Positions 27,132-35,663 of a stretch of DNA of 64,000 bases are shown one piece after another. Both the position numbers and the translations under genes were made by a program. Position 1 is the first letter of the stretch, and the number at the start of each line of letters is the position of its first letter. The notes beneath the pieces were generated by a model that was not told the DNA's origin, searched no databases, and saw nothing but the letters and a program-made list of their open reading frames with translations. This stretch comes from Neoroseomonas terrae (lineage in GTDB: Bacteria; Pseudomonadota; Alphaproteobacteria; Acetobacterales; Acetobacteraceae), in assembly GCF_018129025.1 (NCBI RefSeq), contig NZ_JAAEDI010000019.1, positions 62,001 through 126,000 on the forward strand, written 5' to 3'.

Positions 27132-28270
27132 GCGACGCGGCTGCCCTCGCGCCACACGCGGCGCACCACCGGAATCTCCCCCACCGGCCGCACCTGCGCG
27201 AGATCCGCGCGCAGCCCCGTTTCCAGCCGGCCCCGATCGGGCAGGCGGGTCATGCGGGCGGGGGCGTCGGTGATCATCGCGACGGCGGCGGGCAGGGTGA
27301 TGCCTGTCTCGGCGACGGTACGCCAGGCGGCCTCGATCATCGCGGCGGGGACGTAGTCGGAGGCGAAGGCATCCGCCGCCTTGGCGCGCACGAGGTCGGC
27401 GGCGGCGACGTTGCCGGAATGGCTGCCGCCGCGGACGATGTTCGGTGCGCCGGCGATGACCGCGACGCCGGCATCGCGCGCTGCCTCGGCGGCTTCCATC
27501 GCGACCGGGAACTCGCTGATGGCGATGCCATCGGCGAGGTTGCGGCGGACTTCCTCGGCTGATTCGTCATCGTGGGAGGCGATCGGCAGATCGCGGTGGC
27601 GGATGCGGTCGAGGAGCCAGGTCCGCTGCGGTTCGCGCAGGCGTTCGCGCTGGGCGAGCAGGTCGGCGATGCGGTTCTGCACTTCCTCAAGCGTCATGCT
27701 CGTCTGCTTGCGGCGCATGACGACGTAGCGTTCAAGGTCGCGATACTGGCCCACGCCCGGCGAGTGATCCATCAGGCTGATCATGCGCACCAGCGTATGG
27801 TCGGCCACCGGATCGAGCGCTGGGACCATGTCGGCGGCAGGAAGCTCGCAGCGCAGGTGCAGGAAGTGCTCGGCCCGCAACACGCCGGCGTCGGCCAGCG
27901 CGTCGAGATCGGCGACGCCATCGAGGAAGGTCTGCCCGCGCCCCTGGTCGAAGCCGAGATCGCCGAGGCAGAGCGCGTCGAAGACCGTGGTGACGCCGGC
28001 CGCCGCGCATTGCGCGTCATGCGCGATCATCGCCGACCGTGACGGCCAGCGGGCGTTCTGCCGCGGCTGCACCTGGCGTTCGAGATTGTCGGTATGCACG
28101 TCAACCGCGCCGGGGATCAGGTAGTCGCCTTCCAGGTCGCGTGCCGTCGAGGCGTGGCTGCGGCCGGGCTGCACCTCCGCGATGCGGCCGTCGCGGATGA
28201 CCAGCGTGCCGGGGATCGCCTCATCCGGCAGGACGAGGATGGCGTTGGTGATGATGGTCTCGTCGGTCAT
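27128..28270 (-). CDS. phnM: alpha-D-ribose 1-methylphosphonate 5-triphosphate diphosphatase
   Basis: 380 residues. Amidohydrolase-superfamily enzyme with the PhnM metal motif VDVHTDNLERQVQPR near residue 56 and later ASHDDESAEEV, GAPNIVRGGSHSGN and ASDYVPAAMIEAAW. It removes diphosphate from ribose 1-methylphosphonate 5-triphosphate, giving the PhnJ substrate. It overlaps phnL by ATGA. This copy is the one in the main C-P lyase operon; a more distant PhnM-like protein is encoded at 33534-34679. Confidence 0.92.
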   Translation of the reverse strand: MTDETIITNAILVLPDEAIPGTLVIRDGRIAEVQPGRSHASTARDLEGDYLIPGAVDVHTDNLERQVQPRQNARWPSRSAMIAHDAQCAAAGVTTVFDALCLGDLGFDQGRGQTFLDGVADLDALADAGVLRAEHFLHLRCELPAADMVPALDPVADHTLVRMISLMDHSPGVGQYRDLERYVVMRRKQTSMTLEEVQNRIADLLAQRERLREPQRTWLLDRIRHRDLPIASHDDESAEEVRRNLADGIAISEFPVAMEAAEAARDAGVAVIAGAPNIVRGGSHSGNVAAADLVRAKAADAFASDYVPAAMIEAAWRTVAETGITLPAAVAMITDAPARMTRLPDRGRLETGLRADLAQVRPVGEIPVVRRVWREGSRVA

Positions 28271-28965
28271 GCGGCATCCTGTTGGGGGAGCACGTCGAAT
28301 AGGCGATCCGCGACCGCCTCGCGCACCTCGGCATCGTGGAAGATCCCGATGATGGCGGCGCCGGCGGCCTTGGCCTCGCGGATCAGGTCCAGCACGACGG
28401 CGCGGTTGGCTGCGTCGAGGCTGGCGGTCGGTTCATCCAGCAGCAGCACCGGGTAGAACGGGGCGAAGCCGCGGGCAAGGTTCACCCGCTGCTGCTCGCC
28501 GCCCGAGAAGGTGGCGGGCGGCAGTCCGTGCAGCCGCTCCGGCAGGTTGAGCCGGCGGAGGAGGGCGTTGGCGCGATCCAGGGCTTCATCACGGGCCATG
28601 CCGCGGGCCATCAGCGGCTCGGCGACGATGTCGCGCGTGGCGACGCGCGGGATGACGCGCAGGAACTGGGAGACGTAGCCCAGCGTCTCCCGCCGCACCT
28701 CGATCACCTGGCGCGGGTCGGCGGTGGCGAGGTCGAGATCGGCGCCGCGATGGCGCAGCATGATGCGCCCCGCCCCGGCACCGTAATTGCCGTAGAGGCA
28801 GCGCATGAGGGTGGACTTGCCCGCCCCCGACGGGCCCCATAGGGCTACGCATTCGCCGGCATGCACCGCCAGGTCGACGCCGCCGAGGACCGGGATATGC
28901 GTCCCGCCCTGGAGATGCAGGGTGAAGGCCTTGCCGAGGCCTTCCGTGCGCAGCGCCGCGCTCAT
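28267..28965 (-). CDS. phnL: C-P lyase ABC-type subunit PhnL
   Basis: 232 residues. ABC ATPase with Walker A GPSGAGKSTLMRCL near residue 45, signature FSGGEQQRVNLARGF, and Walker B PVLLLDEPTASLDAAN. PhnL is required for phosphonate breakdown and, unlike transporter ATPases, has no membrane partner in the operon. It overlaps phnM and phnK by four bases each, so equal translation of the set is likely. Confidence 0.92.
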   Translation of the reverse strand: MSAALRTEGLGKAFTLHLQGGTHIPVLGGVDLAVHAGECVALWGPSGAGKSTLMRCLYGNYGAGAGRIMLRHRGADLDLATADPRQVIEVRRETLGYVSQFLRVIPRVATRDIVAEPLMARGMARDEALDRANALLRRLNLPERLHGLPPATFSGGEQQRVNLARGFAPFYPVLLLDEPTASLDAANRAVVLDLIREAKAAGAAIIGIFHDAEVREAVADRLFDVLPQQDAA

Positions 28966-29720
28966 GCCGCGAGCACCGAGGAGACGAGGAGCTGCGTGTA
29001 GGGATGCTGCGGATCGTCCAGCACCCGGTCGGTCAGCCCCTGTTCCACCACCTGGCCGCGCCGCATCACCAGGATACGGTCGGCGAGCAGCCTTGCGGCC
29101 GCGATGTCATGCGTCACGATCAGCACCGAAAGCCCCAGTTCGCGGGAGAGCGAGCGGATCAGGTCGAGCAGTCGCGCCTGCACCGACACGTCGAGCCCGC
29201 CCGTGGGTTCGTCCATGAAGACCAGCTTCGGATGCGTCACCAGCGTGCGGGCGATCTGGAGGCGCTGCTGCATGCCACCCGAGAAGGTGCGCGGCAGGTC
29301 GTCGATGCGCGACGCGTCGATCTCGACCTTGGCGAGCCAGGACAGCGCCTCGGCCCGGATGTTGCCGTAGTGGCGCGCGCCGACGGCCATCAGCCTTTCG
29401 CCGACATTGCCGCCGGCCGAGACGCCGAGGCGCAGCCCGTCGCGCGGGTTCTGGTGGACATAGCCCCATTCGGTTCGCATCAGACGGCGGCGGGCGGCCT
29501 CGCCCATGGCGAGCACGTCCTGGCCGAGCCACAGCACGTCACCGGCGTCGGGTGCCATCATGCCCGACAGCACGCGCAGCAATGTGGTCTTCCCCGATCC
29601 TGATTCACCGACGATGGCGACGACCTCCCCGGCGGCGACGTCGATCGCGACATCGACCAGCGCCGGGATCGCGCCGAACCGCAGGTTCAGGCCGGTGGCC
29701 TTCAGCAATGGCGTGGTCAT
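28962..29720 (-). CDS. phnK: C-P lyase ABC-type subunit PhnK
   Basis: 252 residues. ABC ATPase with Walker A GESGSGKTTLLRVLSG, signature TFSGGMQQRLQIARTL and Walker B LVFMDEPTGGLDVSVQARLLDLIR. The GLDVSVQ sequence is typical of PhnK and peptide-transporter-type ATPases. In known systems PhnK binds the PhnGHIJ core complex at PhnJ. ATGA overlaps connect it to phnJ upstream and phnL downstream. Confidence 0.92.
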   Translation of the reverse strand: MTTPLLKATGLNLRFGAIPALVDVAIDVAAGEVVAIVGESGSGKTTLLRVLSGMMAPDAGDVLWLGQDVLAMGEAARRRLMRTEWGYVHQNPRDGLRLGVSAGGNVGERLMAVGARHYGNIRAEALSWLAKVEIDASRIDDLPRTFSGGMQQRLQIARTLVTHPKLVFMDEPTGGLDVSVQARLLDLIRSLSRELGLSVLIVTHDIAAARLLADRILVMRRGQVVEQGLTDRVLDDPQHPYTQLLVSSVLAA

Positions 29721-30601
29721 TCGGCGGCCTCCTTCGCCGAGTCCGCCTGGCGTTCGGCGCAGAAATCGGTGTCGGAGCAGACGAAGAGCCGCCCACCGGC
29801 ATCGTCGGTGATGACCTCGTCCAGATAGGTGTCGCGGCTGCCGCAGAGCGCGCAGGCATGGGGCGCGCGGATCGGGCGGAAGGGATGGTCCTCGAAGTCG
29901 AGGCTGCGCACTTCCGTGTAGGGCGGGATGGCATAGATGCGCTTCTCGCGCCCCGCGCCGAACAACTGCAGCGCGGGCATGCGGTGCATCTTCGGGTTGT
30001 CGAAGGCCGGGATCGGGGAAGGCGACATCAGGTATCGCCGGTTCACCATCACCGGATAGTCATAGGCTTTCGCGATATGGCCGAGCCGCGCGATGTCCTC
30101 ATACAGCCGTACATGCATCAGCCCGTAGTCGGCGAGCGCGTGCAGGCGCTTCGTCTCCATGCGCCGCGGCTCCAGCCGGAACAGCGGCTCCGGCTGCGGA
30201 ACCTGATAGACGATGATCTGGTCCTCGCGCAGCGTGCGTTCCGGGATGCGGTGCCGGGTCTGCACGACCGTCGCTTCCGCCGTGTGCTCGGTGGTGGCGA
30301 CGCCGGCCACGCGGGTGAAGAAGCGGCGGATCGAGATAGCGTTGGTGGTGTCGTCCGCGCCCTGGTCGATCACCTTCAGGGTGTCGGTCGGCCCCAGGAT
30401 GGAGGCCGTCACCTGGATGCCGCCGGTGCCCCAACCATAGGGCAGCGGCATCTCCCGCGCACCGAACGGGATCTGATGGCCCGGGATGGCAACGGCCTTC
30501 AGCAGCGCGCGGCGGATCATCCGCTTCGTCGCTTCGTCCAGATAGGCGAAGTTGTAGCCTTCGAGCGTGCTGGGGGCGGGTGGTACCACGGTGATGGTCA
30601 T
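29717..30601 (-). CDS. phnJ: carbon-phosphorus lyase, radical SAM subunit
   Basis: 294 residues from ATG 30601, overlapping the phnI stop. The four cysteines essential for the enzyme are at residues 250, 253, 275 and 281 (CALCGS and CSDTDFC), i.e. the CX2C-X21-CX5C pattern in which three ligate the 4Fe-4S cluster and the last forms the thiyl radical. The body includes YNFAYLDEATKRMIRR and PFGAREMPLPYGWGTGG. It cleaves ribose 1-methylphosphonate 5-phosphate to methane and the 1,2-cyclic phosphate. A longer frame upstream is only shadow within phnI. Confidence 0.95.
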   Translation of the reverse strand: MTITVVPPAPSTLEGYNFAYLDEATKRMIRRALLKAVAIPGHQIPFGAREMPLPYGWGTGGIQVTASILGPTDTLKVIDQGADDTTNAISIRRFFTRVAGVATTEHTAEATVVQTRHRIPERTLREDQIIVYQVPQPEPLFRLEPRRMETKRLHALADYGLMHVRLYEDIARLGHIAKAYDYPVMVNRRYLMSPSPIPAFDNPKMHRMPALQLFGAGREKRIYAIPPYTEVRSLDFEDHPFRPIRAPHACALCGSRDTYLDEVITDDAGGRLFVCSDTDFCAERQADSAKEAAE

Positions 30602-31683
30602 TCGGCGGCCTCCTGCCTCGCCTGTTCGGCGGTGCGGCGGATGGTGCGGAGGTTCTCCAGCTCCGACTGGAAATCGACGTAGTGCGGCAGCTTCAGATGC
30701 TCGACGAAGCCCGTCGCCTCGATGTTGTCGGAATGGTAGAGGACGAACTCCTCGTCCTGCGCCGGGGCGGTGATGTCCTCGTCGAGTTCCCGCGCCCGCA
30801 GCCCGCGGTCCACCAGCGCCATCGACATCGCGCGCCGCTCGCCATGGCCGAAGACCAGGCCGTAGCCGCGGGTGAACTGCGCGGGTTCGGTGCGGCTGCC
30901 CTTGAACTGGTTCACCATCTGGCATTCGGTGATGCCGATCTCGCCGAGTTCGATCGGGAAGCCCAGTTCCGGCGGCGTGAACTCCACGGCGATGTGCCCG
31001 ACGCGGATCTCGCCGACGAAGGGATGCGCGTTGCCGTAGCCGCGCTGCGTGGAGTAGCCGAGGGCGAGCAGGAAGCCCTCGTCGCCACGGGCGAGGTTCT
31101 GCAGCCGCACCGGCCGTTCCGCCGGGAAGGTGAGCGGCTGGCGCGTCAGGTCGCCAGGTTCGGCTTCCGACGTCGCCTCCCGCTGCATCAGCCCTTCGCG
31201 CGCCAGCAGCTCCGTCACGCGCGGCACGTCGGCGACAGGCGAGGCCGCTTCCGGCGCCGCCGGGCATTCGCTGCCCTCGGCCGCGAGTGCGAAGTCGAGC
31301 AGGCGATGCGTGTAGTCGAAGGTCGGCCCGAGCACCTGCCCACCCGGCAAGTCCTTGTAGGTCGCGCTGATGCGCCGCCGCAGCCGCATCGCCGTGGTCT
31401 CAAGCGGCTCGGAGGCGCCGAAGCGAGGCAGGGTGGTGCGATACGCGCGCAGCAGGAAAGCGGCCTCGATCAGATCGCCCTTGGCCTGCTTGATCGCGAG
31501 CGCCGCGAGGAAGCGGTCATGACAGGACCCTTCTGCCATCACCCGGTCCACCGCGAGGCCCATCTGCTGCTCGATCTGCGCGACCGTCAGCTCCGGCACG
31601 GCCGGGTCGCCACGCCGTGTCTCGTCCAGCCAGGCATGAGCGGCGCTGATCGCCCGCTCGCCGCCCTTGACCGCGACATACAT
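30598..31683 (-). CDS. phnI: C-P lyase core complex subunit PhnI
   Basis: 361 residues. It starts MYVAVKGGERAISAAHAWLDE and has HDRFLAALAIKQAKGDLIEAAFLLRAYRTTLPR and GEIGITECQMVNQFKGSRTEPAQFTRGYGLVFGHGERRAMSMALVDR, all typical of PhnI. With PhnG, PhnH and PhnL it exchanges adenine of ATP for the phosphonate, giving the 5-triphosphate substrate of PhnM. It lies three bases after phnH and overlaps phnJ by ATGA. Confidence 0.94.
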   Translation of the reverse strand: MYVAVKGGERAISAAHAWLDETRRGDPAVPELTVAQIEQQMGLAVDRVMAEGSCHDRFLAALAIKQAKGDLIEAAFLLRAYRTTLPRFGASEPLETTAMRLRRRISATYKDLPGGQVLGPTFDYTHRLLDFALAAEGSECPAAPEAASPVADVPRVTELLAREGLMQREATSEAEPGDLTRQPLTFPAERPVRLQNLARGDEGFLLALGYSTQRGYGNAHPFVGEIRVGHIAVEFTPPELGFPIELGEIGITECQMVNQFKGSRTEPAQFTRGYGLVFGHGERRAMSMALVDRGLRARELDEDITAPAQDEEFVLYHSDNIEATGFVEHLKLPHYVDFQSELENLRTIRRTAEQARQEAAE

Positions 31684-31686
31684 GGC

Positions 31687-32259
31687 TCAGCCCTCCGCGA
31701 TCATGACGGTGCGGGGCAGGGCGGCGAGCCTGTCCCCGGCACAGAGCACCACATCGACGCCGCAGGGGAAGCCAGCGCGGTTCGCGGCCCACGCAGCAAC
31801 GAAGCCTTCGGGCGCGCCATCGACACGCAGGCGGTGCTCGGTCTCGATCCCTGGCCCCGTGAGGTGCCAGCCCTCGTCTTCCGCGAGGCCCGCCACCTGG
31901 ATCACCAACGTGGCGCTGGCCTGCGGTTCCTCCTCGCTGCCCTGGCACAACGTGGCGAGCGCGGGCGGAGCGCCGGTGGCGAGCACGAAGGTCGCCTCAC
32001 CGGCCGGCACGAGCGGCATGCCACAGTGGAAGCGCAGCCAGGCTTCGGCGGCCGCGCCGGCATCATGGGCGAAGCCCGTGTCGGCATCGGCCAGGGCCAG
32101 CAGCACGGCGGCCGTCGCCTGCCCCAGCGGGGCGGGGAGATGCAAGCTGCTGCCGGTGCGCTGGATGCGGCCGGGGCGGCTCATTGCCTCCAGCACTGCG
32201 CGGAAGCTTGCCTGCGCGTCGAGGGCGGGGTCGGCAAAGCCGGGGGTCAGGCCAGTCAT
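31687..32259 (-). CDS. phnH: C-P lyase core complex subunit PhnH
   Basis: 190 residues. The opening GLTPGFADPALDAQASFRAVLEAMSRPGRI is the family signature, followed by LCQGSEEEPQASATLVIQV and LTGPGIE. PhnH is a structural partner in the PhnGHIJ complex. The start overlaps the phnG stop by ATGA and phnI follows after three bases. Confidence 0.93.
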   Translation of the reverse strand: MTGLTPGFADPALDAQASFRAVLEAMSRPGRIQRTGSSLHLPAPLGQATAAVLLALADADTGFAHDAGAAAEAWLRFHCGMPLVPAGEATFVLATGAPPALATLCQGSEEEPQASATLVIQVAGLAEDEGWHLTGPGIETEHRLRVDGAPEGFVAAWAANRAGFPCGVDVVLCAGDRLAALPRTVMIAEG

Positions 32260-32711
32260 CGCGTGGTCTGCATGGCAAGGAAGTCCACCCGCGTGGCCGC
32301 CGCGCGGCGTGCATCCGCATCGCGCAGCGCCCGTTGCCGCTCGGCGAGCGGGGCGATGATGCCGTCCATCAGCGCGCCGCGACGTGCCGGGTCCTGGAGC
32401 GCGGCGTCGAGCAGCGCGGCGAGCTCGGCCTGACGCTTGTCGCGGCCGGCGACATAGGCATGGCCAACGGCCTCGCCGAGCCGCACCGCGCAGCGGGTCA
32501 CGGTCATCTCGCCGAGGTTGAAGGGCGCGCCGTCGCCGCCGGCGCGGCCGCGCACCATGACCAGTCCGGTCTCGGGCGGCCGTAGCTTCTCATGTGGCGG
32601 CAACGCCGGCAGCGGGGCGAGCAGGGCGGCGATCGCCTCCCCATCGGCGCGGGCGAGAACGGCCATCCAGTGGCGGCGCTCGGGATCAGGGGGCATGGCA
32701 TTTCGGGTCAT
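32256..32711 (-). CDS. phnG: C-P lyase core complex subunit PhnG
   Basis: 151 residues if ATG 32711 is used; ATG 32696 (MPPDPERRHW) is an alternative. Neither start has a clear ribosome site. The family pattern is complete: RRHWMAVLARADGEAI, LRPPETGLVMVRGRAGGDGAPFNLGEMTVTRCAVRL, GHAYVAGRDKRQAELAALLDAALQD. It is the first gene of the C-P lyase operon and lies only a few bases from the twin palindromes that probably bind PhnF. Confidence 0.92.
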   Translation of the reverse strand: MTRNAMPPDPERRHWMAVLARADGEAIAALLAPLPALPPHEKLRPPETGLVMVRGRAGGDGAPFNLGEMTVTRCAVRLGEAVGHAYVAGRDKRQAELAALLDAALQDPARRGALMDGIIAPLAERQRALRDADARRAAATRVDFLAMQTTR

Positions 32712-32716
32712 TGATT

Positions 32717-32738
32717 TGTCTAGACAGTTAGACGTCTA
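32717..32738. promoter_or_regulatory. twin palindromic operator between phnG and phnF
   Basis: Two perfect 10-base palindromes lie two bases apart: TGTCTAGACA (32717-32726) and TAGACGTCTA (32729-32738). They share the core TAGAC/GTCTA. GntR/HutC-type PhnF regulators bind short inverted repeats with a TAGAC-like half-site. The location between the divergent phnG and phnF starts fits repression of both units by PhnF. The first palindrome starts five bases before the phnG ATG, so binding could also hinder ribosome or polymerase access there. Confidence 0.75.
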
Positions 32739-32782
32739 CCCGTCAGAAAGTCCACACGGATATCCCACGGACATGATCGGTG

Positions 32783-33529
32783 ATGGTTGAAGTTTCGATG
32801 ACAGGTCCGCCGCTCGCCCGGGGTCAGGGGGTGGCGCTTTGGCGGCAGATCGCCGCGGCCATCGAGGGCGAGATCGCCCAGGGCGCCAAGGCTGCCGGCG
32901 AACGATTGCCGACCGAGGCCGCGCTGACCGCGCGTTTCGGCGTGAACCGCCATACCGTGCGCCGTGCGCTGGAGGACCTCGAGGCGCGCGGGCTGATCCG
33001 TGTCGAGCAGGGCCGCGGCGCCTTCGTCGCGGAGGACGTGGTGGACTACCGGCTCGGCCCGCGCACCCGGTTCTCCGAACTGGTGCGGCGTGAGAACCGC
33101 GAGCCGGCGGGTCGCATCCTCCGGATCGGCGAAGTGCCTGCCGAGACGCAACTCGCCGAGGCGCTCGGCATTCGGCGCGGCCGGTTGGTGCTGCGCATCG
33201 ACCGGCTGGGTCTCGCCAATGGCAGGCCCGTCGTTCTCGGCGTGCACCACCTGCCGCTGCCGCGCTGCGCCGCGGCGGCGGAGGTGCTTGGGACGAATTC
33301 GTCGATCACCGCGGCGCTCGAGGCGAGCGGCATTCCCGACTACCGCCGGCAATCCTCCCGCATCACCGCGCGGCTGCCGACGCCGGAGGAGGCCGACCTG
33401 CTGCAGCAGTCGCGCTCCCGCCCGGTGCTCGTCGCGGAATCGCTGAATGTCGATCCGGAAGGCCAGCCGGTGGACTGGACCATGGCGATCTACGCGGCTG
33501 GCCGCGTGCAGTTGGTGGTGGAGCCCTGA
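32783..33529 (+). CDS. phnF: phosphonate metabolism GntR/HutC-type regulator
   Basis: 248 residues from ATG 32783; GTG 32780 and ATG 32798 are close alternatives. The N-terminal winged helix-turn-helix (ALWRQIAAAIEGEIAQ, GERLPTEAALTARFGVNRHTVRRALEDLEARGLIRVEQGRGAFV) occupies about residues 12-77, and a UTRA effector domain follows (LAEALGIRRGRLVLRIDRLGLANGRPV). It should repress the phn genes in the absence of phosphonate or its derivative. The phnM-like gene follows after four bases in the same unit. Confidence 0.9.
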   Translation: MVEVSMTGPPLARGQGVALWRQIAAAIEGEIAQGAKAAGERLPTEAALTARFGVNRHTVRRALEDLEARGLIRVEQGRGAFVAEDVVDYRLGPRTRFSELVRRENREPAGRILRIGEVPAETQLAEALGIRRGRLVLRIDRLGLANGRPVVLGVHHLPLPRCAAAAEVLGTNSSITAALEASGIPDYRRQSSRITARLPTPEEADLLQQSRSRPVLVAESLNVDPEGQPVDWTMAIYAAGRVQLVVEP

Positions 33530-33533
33530 GCTT

Positions 33534-34679
33534 ATGGATTGGATTCTGAGCGGCGGCGCCGTCCTGCGGGACGGGGCAATGGCCGAAGGCGTACTTGCAC
33601 TCAGCGATGGCGTGGTGGCGGAGACGGCCGCACCCGCCGCGTCGCGCTTCGATGCGACGGGATTGCTCGTCATGCCCGGCCTGGTGGACATCCACGGCGA
33701 TGCGCATGAGCGGCAGCTCCAGCCGCGCCCCGGCGTCGACCTGCCGGTCAGCCTGGCGCTGCGCGATTCCGCGGCGCAGCTCATCGCCTGCGGCATCACC
33801 ACCGCCTATCTCGGCGTCACGCTGTCGTGGGAGCCGGGGTTGCGGTCGCTTGCCGCGTGGCGGGCGCTGAAGGCAGCACTGCCGGCGGCACGCGAAGACT
33901 CCGCCACCGACCTCCGCGTGCATCTTCGCTTCGAAGCCGACAATTTCGACGCGCTTGACGACGCCCTCGCCGGCATCGCTGACGGATCCGTGCATCTGCT
34001 CGGCTTCAACGACCACACGATGGCCATCGTGAAGAAGCTGGATGACGCCGTGCAGACGGCGAAATACGCGGGCCGAGCGGGCGTGAAGACGGAGACCTTC
34101 CGTGCGCTGGCCGAATCCGCGGCGGCGCGCCGCGGCGAGATCCCTGCGGCGCGCATGCGGCTTGCCGACGCGGCGCGCGCGGCGGGCATACCGATGCTGA
34201 GCCATGACGACGCGACCCTCGACGATCGCGCGCTGTTCCGGGGCGTCGGCGCCACGATCTGTGAGTTCCCGATGGCCGAGGCGGTCGCCGCCGACGCGCG
34301 CGAGGCGGGCGAACCGGTGGTCATGGGCGCACCGAACGTGGTGCGCGGCGGCAGCCATCTCGGCTGGGCATCGGCGGCGCCGCTGGCCGAGCGCGGCCTC
34401 GTCACAGTGCTCGCCTCCGACTACGTCTGGCCGGCGATGATGGAGGCGGCGTTCGCGATGGCGACGCGCGGCGTGCTCGACCTGCCGCGGGCCTGGGCGC
34501 TGGTCTCCGCCAATCCCGCCGAGGCCTGCGGCCTGACGGACCGTGGGCGGCTCGACCCGGGTCTGCGCGGGGATGTGGTGGCGGTGGACCCGGATCGGCG
34601 GGCGCCGGCGGCGGTCTTCGCCGCGGGCCGGCTCGCCTGGCTTGCCCCGGGGGCGGCGGGGCGGCTGCGACGCGCGTAG
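33534..34679 (+). CDS. PhnM-like amidohydrolase, second copy
   Basis: 381 residues from ATG 33534. It has the PhnM-like metal motif DIHGDAHERQLQPRPGVD near residue 55, then SHDDATLDDRALF, GAPNVVRGGSHLGW and ASDYVWPAMMEAAF. It differs from the operon PhnM at the first motif (HGDAHER instead of HTDNLER), which marks a separate subgroup. Co-transcription with phnF suggests a role in phosphonate use, possibly on another ribosyl phosphonate or as an isozyme with other affinity (inference). Confidence 0.82.
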   Translation: MDWILSGGAVLRDGAMAEGVLALSDGVVAETAAPAASRFDATGLLVMPGLVDIHGDAHERQLQPRPGVDLPVSLALRDSAAQLIACGITTAYLGVTLSWEPGLRSLAAWRALKAALPAAREDSATDLRVHLRFEADNFDALDDALAGIADGSVHLLGFNDHTMAIVKKLDDAVQTAKYAGRAGVKTETFRALAESAAARRGEIPAARMRLADAARAAGIPMLSHDDATLDDRALFRGVGATICEFPMAEAVAADAREAGEPVVMGAPNVVRGGSHLGWASAAPLAERGLVTVLASDYVWPAMMEAAFAMATRGVLDLPRAWALVSANPAEACGLTDRGRLDPGLRGDVVAVDPDRRAPAAVFAAGRLAWLAPGAAGRLRRA

Positions 34680-34805
34680 GGAGTGCTCTCTCGCCGTGCC
34701 GCGGCGTGGCTTTCGACGCCACCCCGTAACCCGGCTATGTCGGCGGCCGCACCGCCGTGGCAGCATCCGGCGCGCCGGGTGACGCGTGACGGGGAGGCTG
34801 GAGCG

Positions 34806-35663
34806 ATGGGCAAGAAGGGCAAGGAGAAGCGGGACGAGGTGGCGGCCGCGCCCGATCCGGGCTTCCGCGGCGACGGTCGCCTGGGCCGCAAGGCATACGA
34901 GCATGCGCTGGCCGAGCTGCATGTGGAGCTGGTGAAGCTGCAGATGTGGGTGCAGCAGAGCGGCGCGAAGGTTTGCATCGTCTTCGAAGGACGCGACGGC
35001 GCCGGCAAGGGTGGCACCATCAAGGCCATCACCGAGCGGGTCAGCCCGCGGGTGTTCCGCGTGGTTGCCCTGCCGGCGCCGACGGAACGCGAGAAGTCGC
35101 AGATGTACATGCAGCGCTACGTCGAGCACCTGCCGGCCGGCGGCGAGATCGTGATCTTCGACCGGTCCTGGTACAATCGCGCCGGTGTCGAGCGCGTGAT
35201 GGGATTCGCCACCGAGAAGCAGGTCGAGCGCTTTCTCGAGACCGTCCCGTCCTATGAGAAGGCGCTCGTCGATTCCGGGATCATCCTGCTGAAATACTGG
35301 CTGGAGGTGAGCCCGGAGGAACAGACGCGACGGCTTGAGGCCCGGATCGAGGATGGCCGGAAGCTTTGGAAGCTCTCGCCCATGGACCTGAAGTCGTACA
35401 GCCGCTGGTACGAGTATTCACGCGCGCGGGATGCGATGTTCATGGCGAGCGACATGGCCTGGGCGCCGTGGTTCGTCGCGCAGTCGGACGACAAGAGGCG
35501 CGCGCGGCTGAACATCATCCGCCATCTGCTGCGCCAGATCCCTTACGAGGCGCCGAAGCGGCAGAAGATCACGCTGCCGGAGCGGCAGAAGAAGGGCGGG
35601 TACGTCGCGCCGGAGTATCAGTACAAGACAATCCCGGACACGATGGGCGAGCAGGCCGCCTGA
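34806..35663 (+). CDS. ppk2: polyphosphate kinase 2
   Basis: 285 residues from ATG 34806 with GGGGAGG upstream. The one-domain PPK2 fold has Walker A FEGRDGAGKGGTIKAI near residue 62, the lid ERVSPRVFRVVALPAPTEREKSQMYMQRY, and Walker B EIVIFDRSWYNRAGVERVMGF. The N-terminal 30 residues are charged and probably disordered. It phosphorylates GDP or ADP with polyphosphate. The stop overlaps the ATG of the next gene (TGATG), so a glycosyltransferase is translated with it. Confidence 0.92.
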   Translation: MGKKGKEKRDEVAAAPDPGFRGDGRLGRKAYEHALAELHVELVKLQMWVQQSGAKVCIVFEGRDGAGKGGTIKAITERVSPRVFRVVALPAPTEREKSQMYMQRYVEHLPAGGEIVIFDRSWYNRAGVERVMGFATEKQVERFLETVPSYEKALVDSGIILLKYWLEVSPEEQTRRLEARIEDGRKLWKLSPMDLKSYSRWYEYSRARDAMFMASDMAWAPWFVAQSDDKRRARLNIIRHLLRQIPYEAPKRQKITLPERQKKGGYVAPEYQYKTIPDTMGEQAA

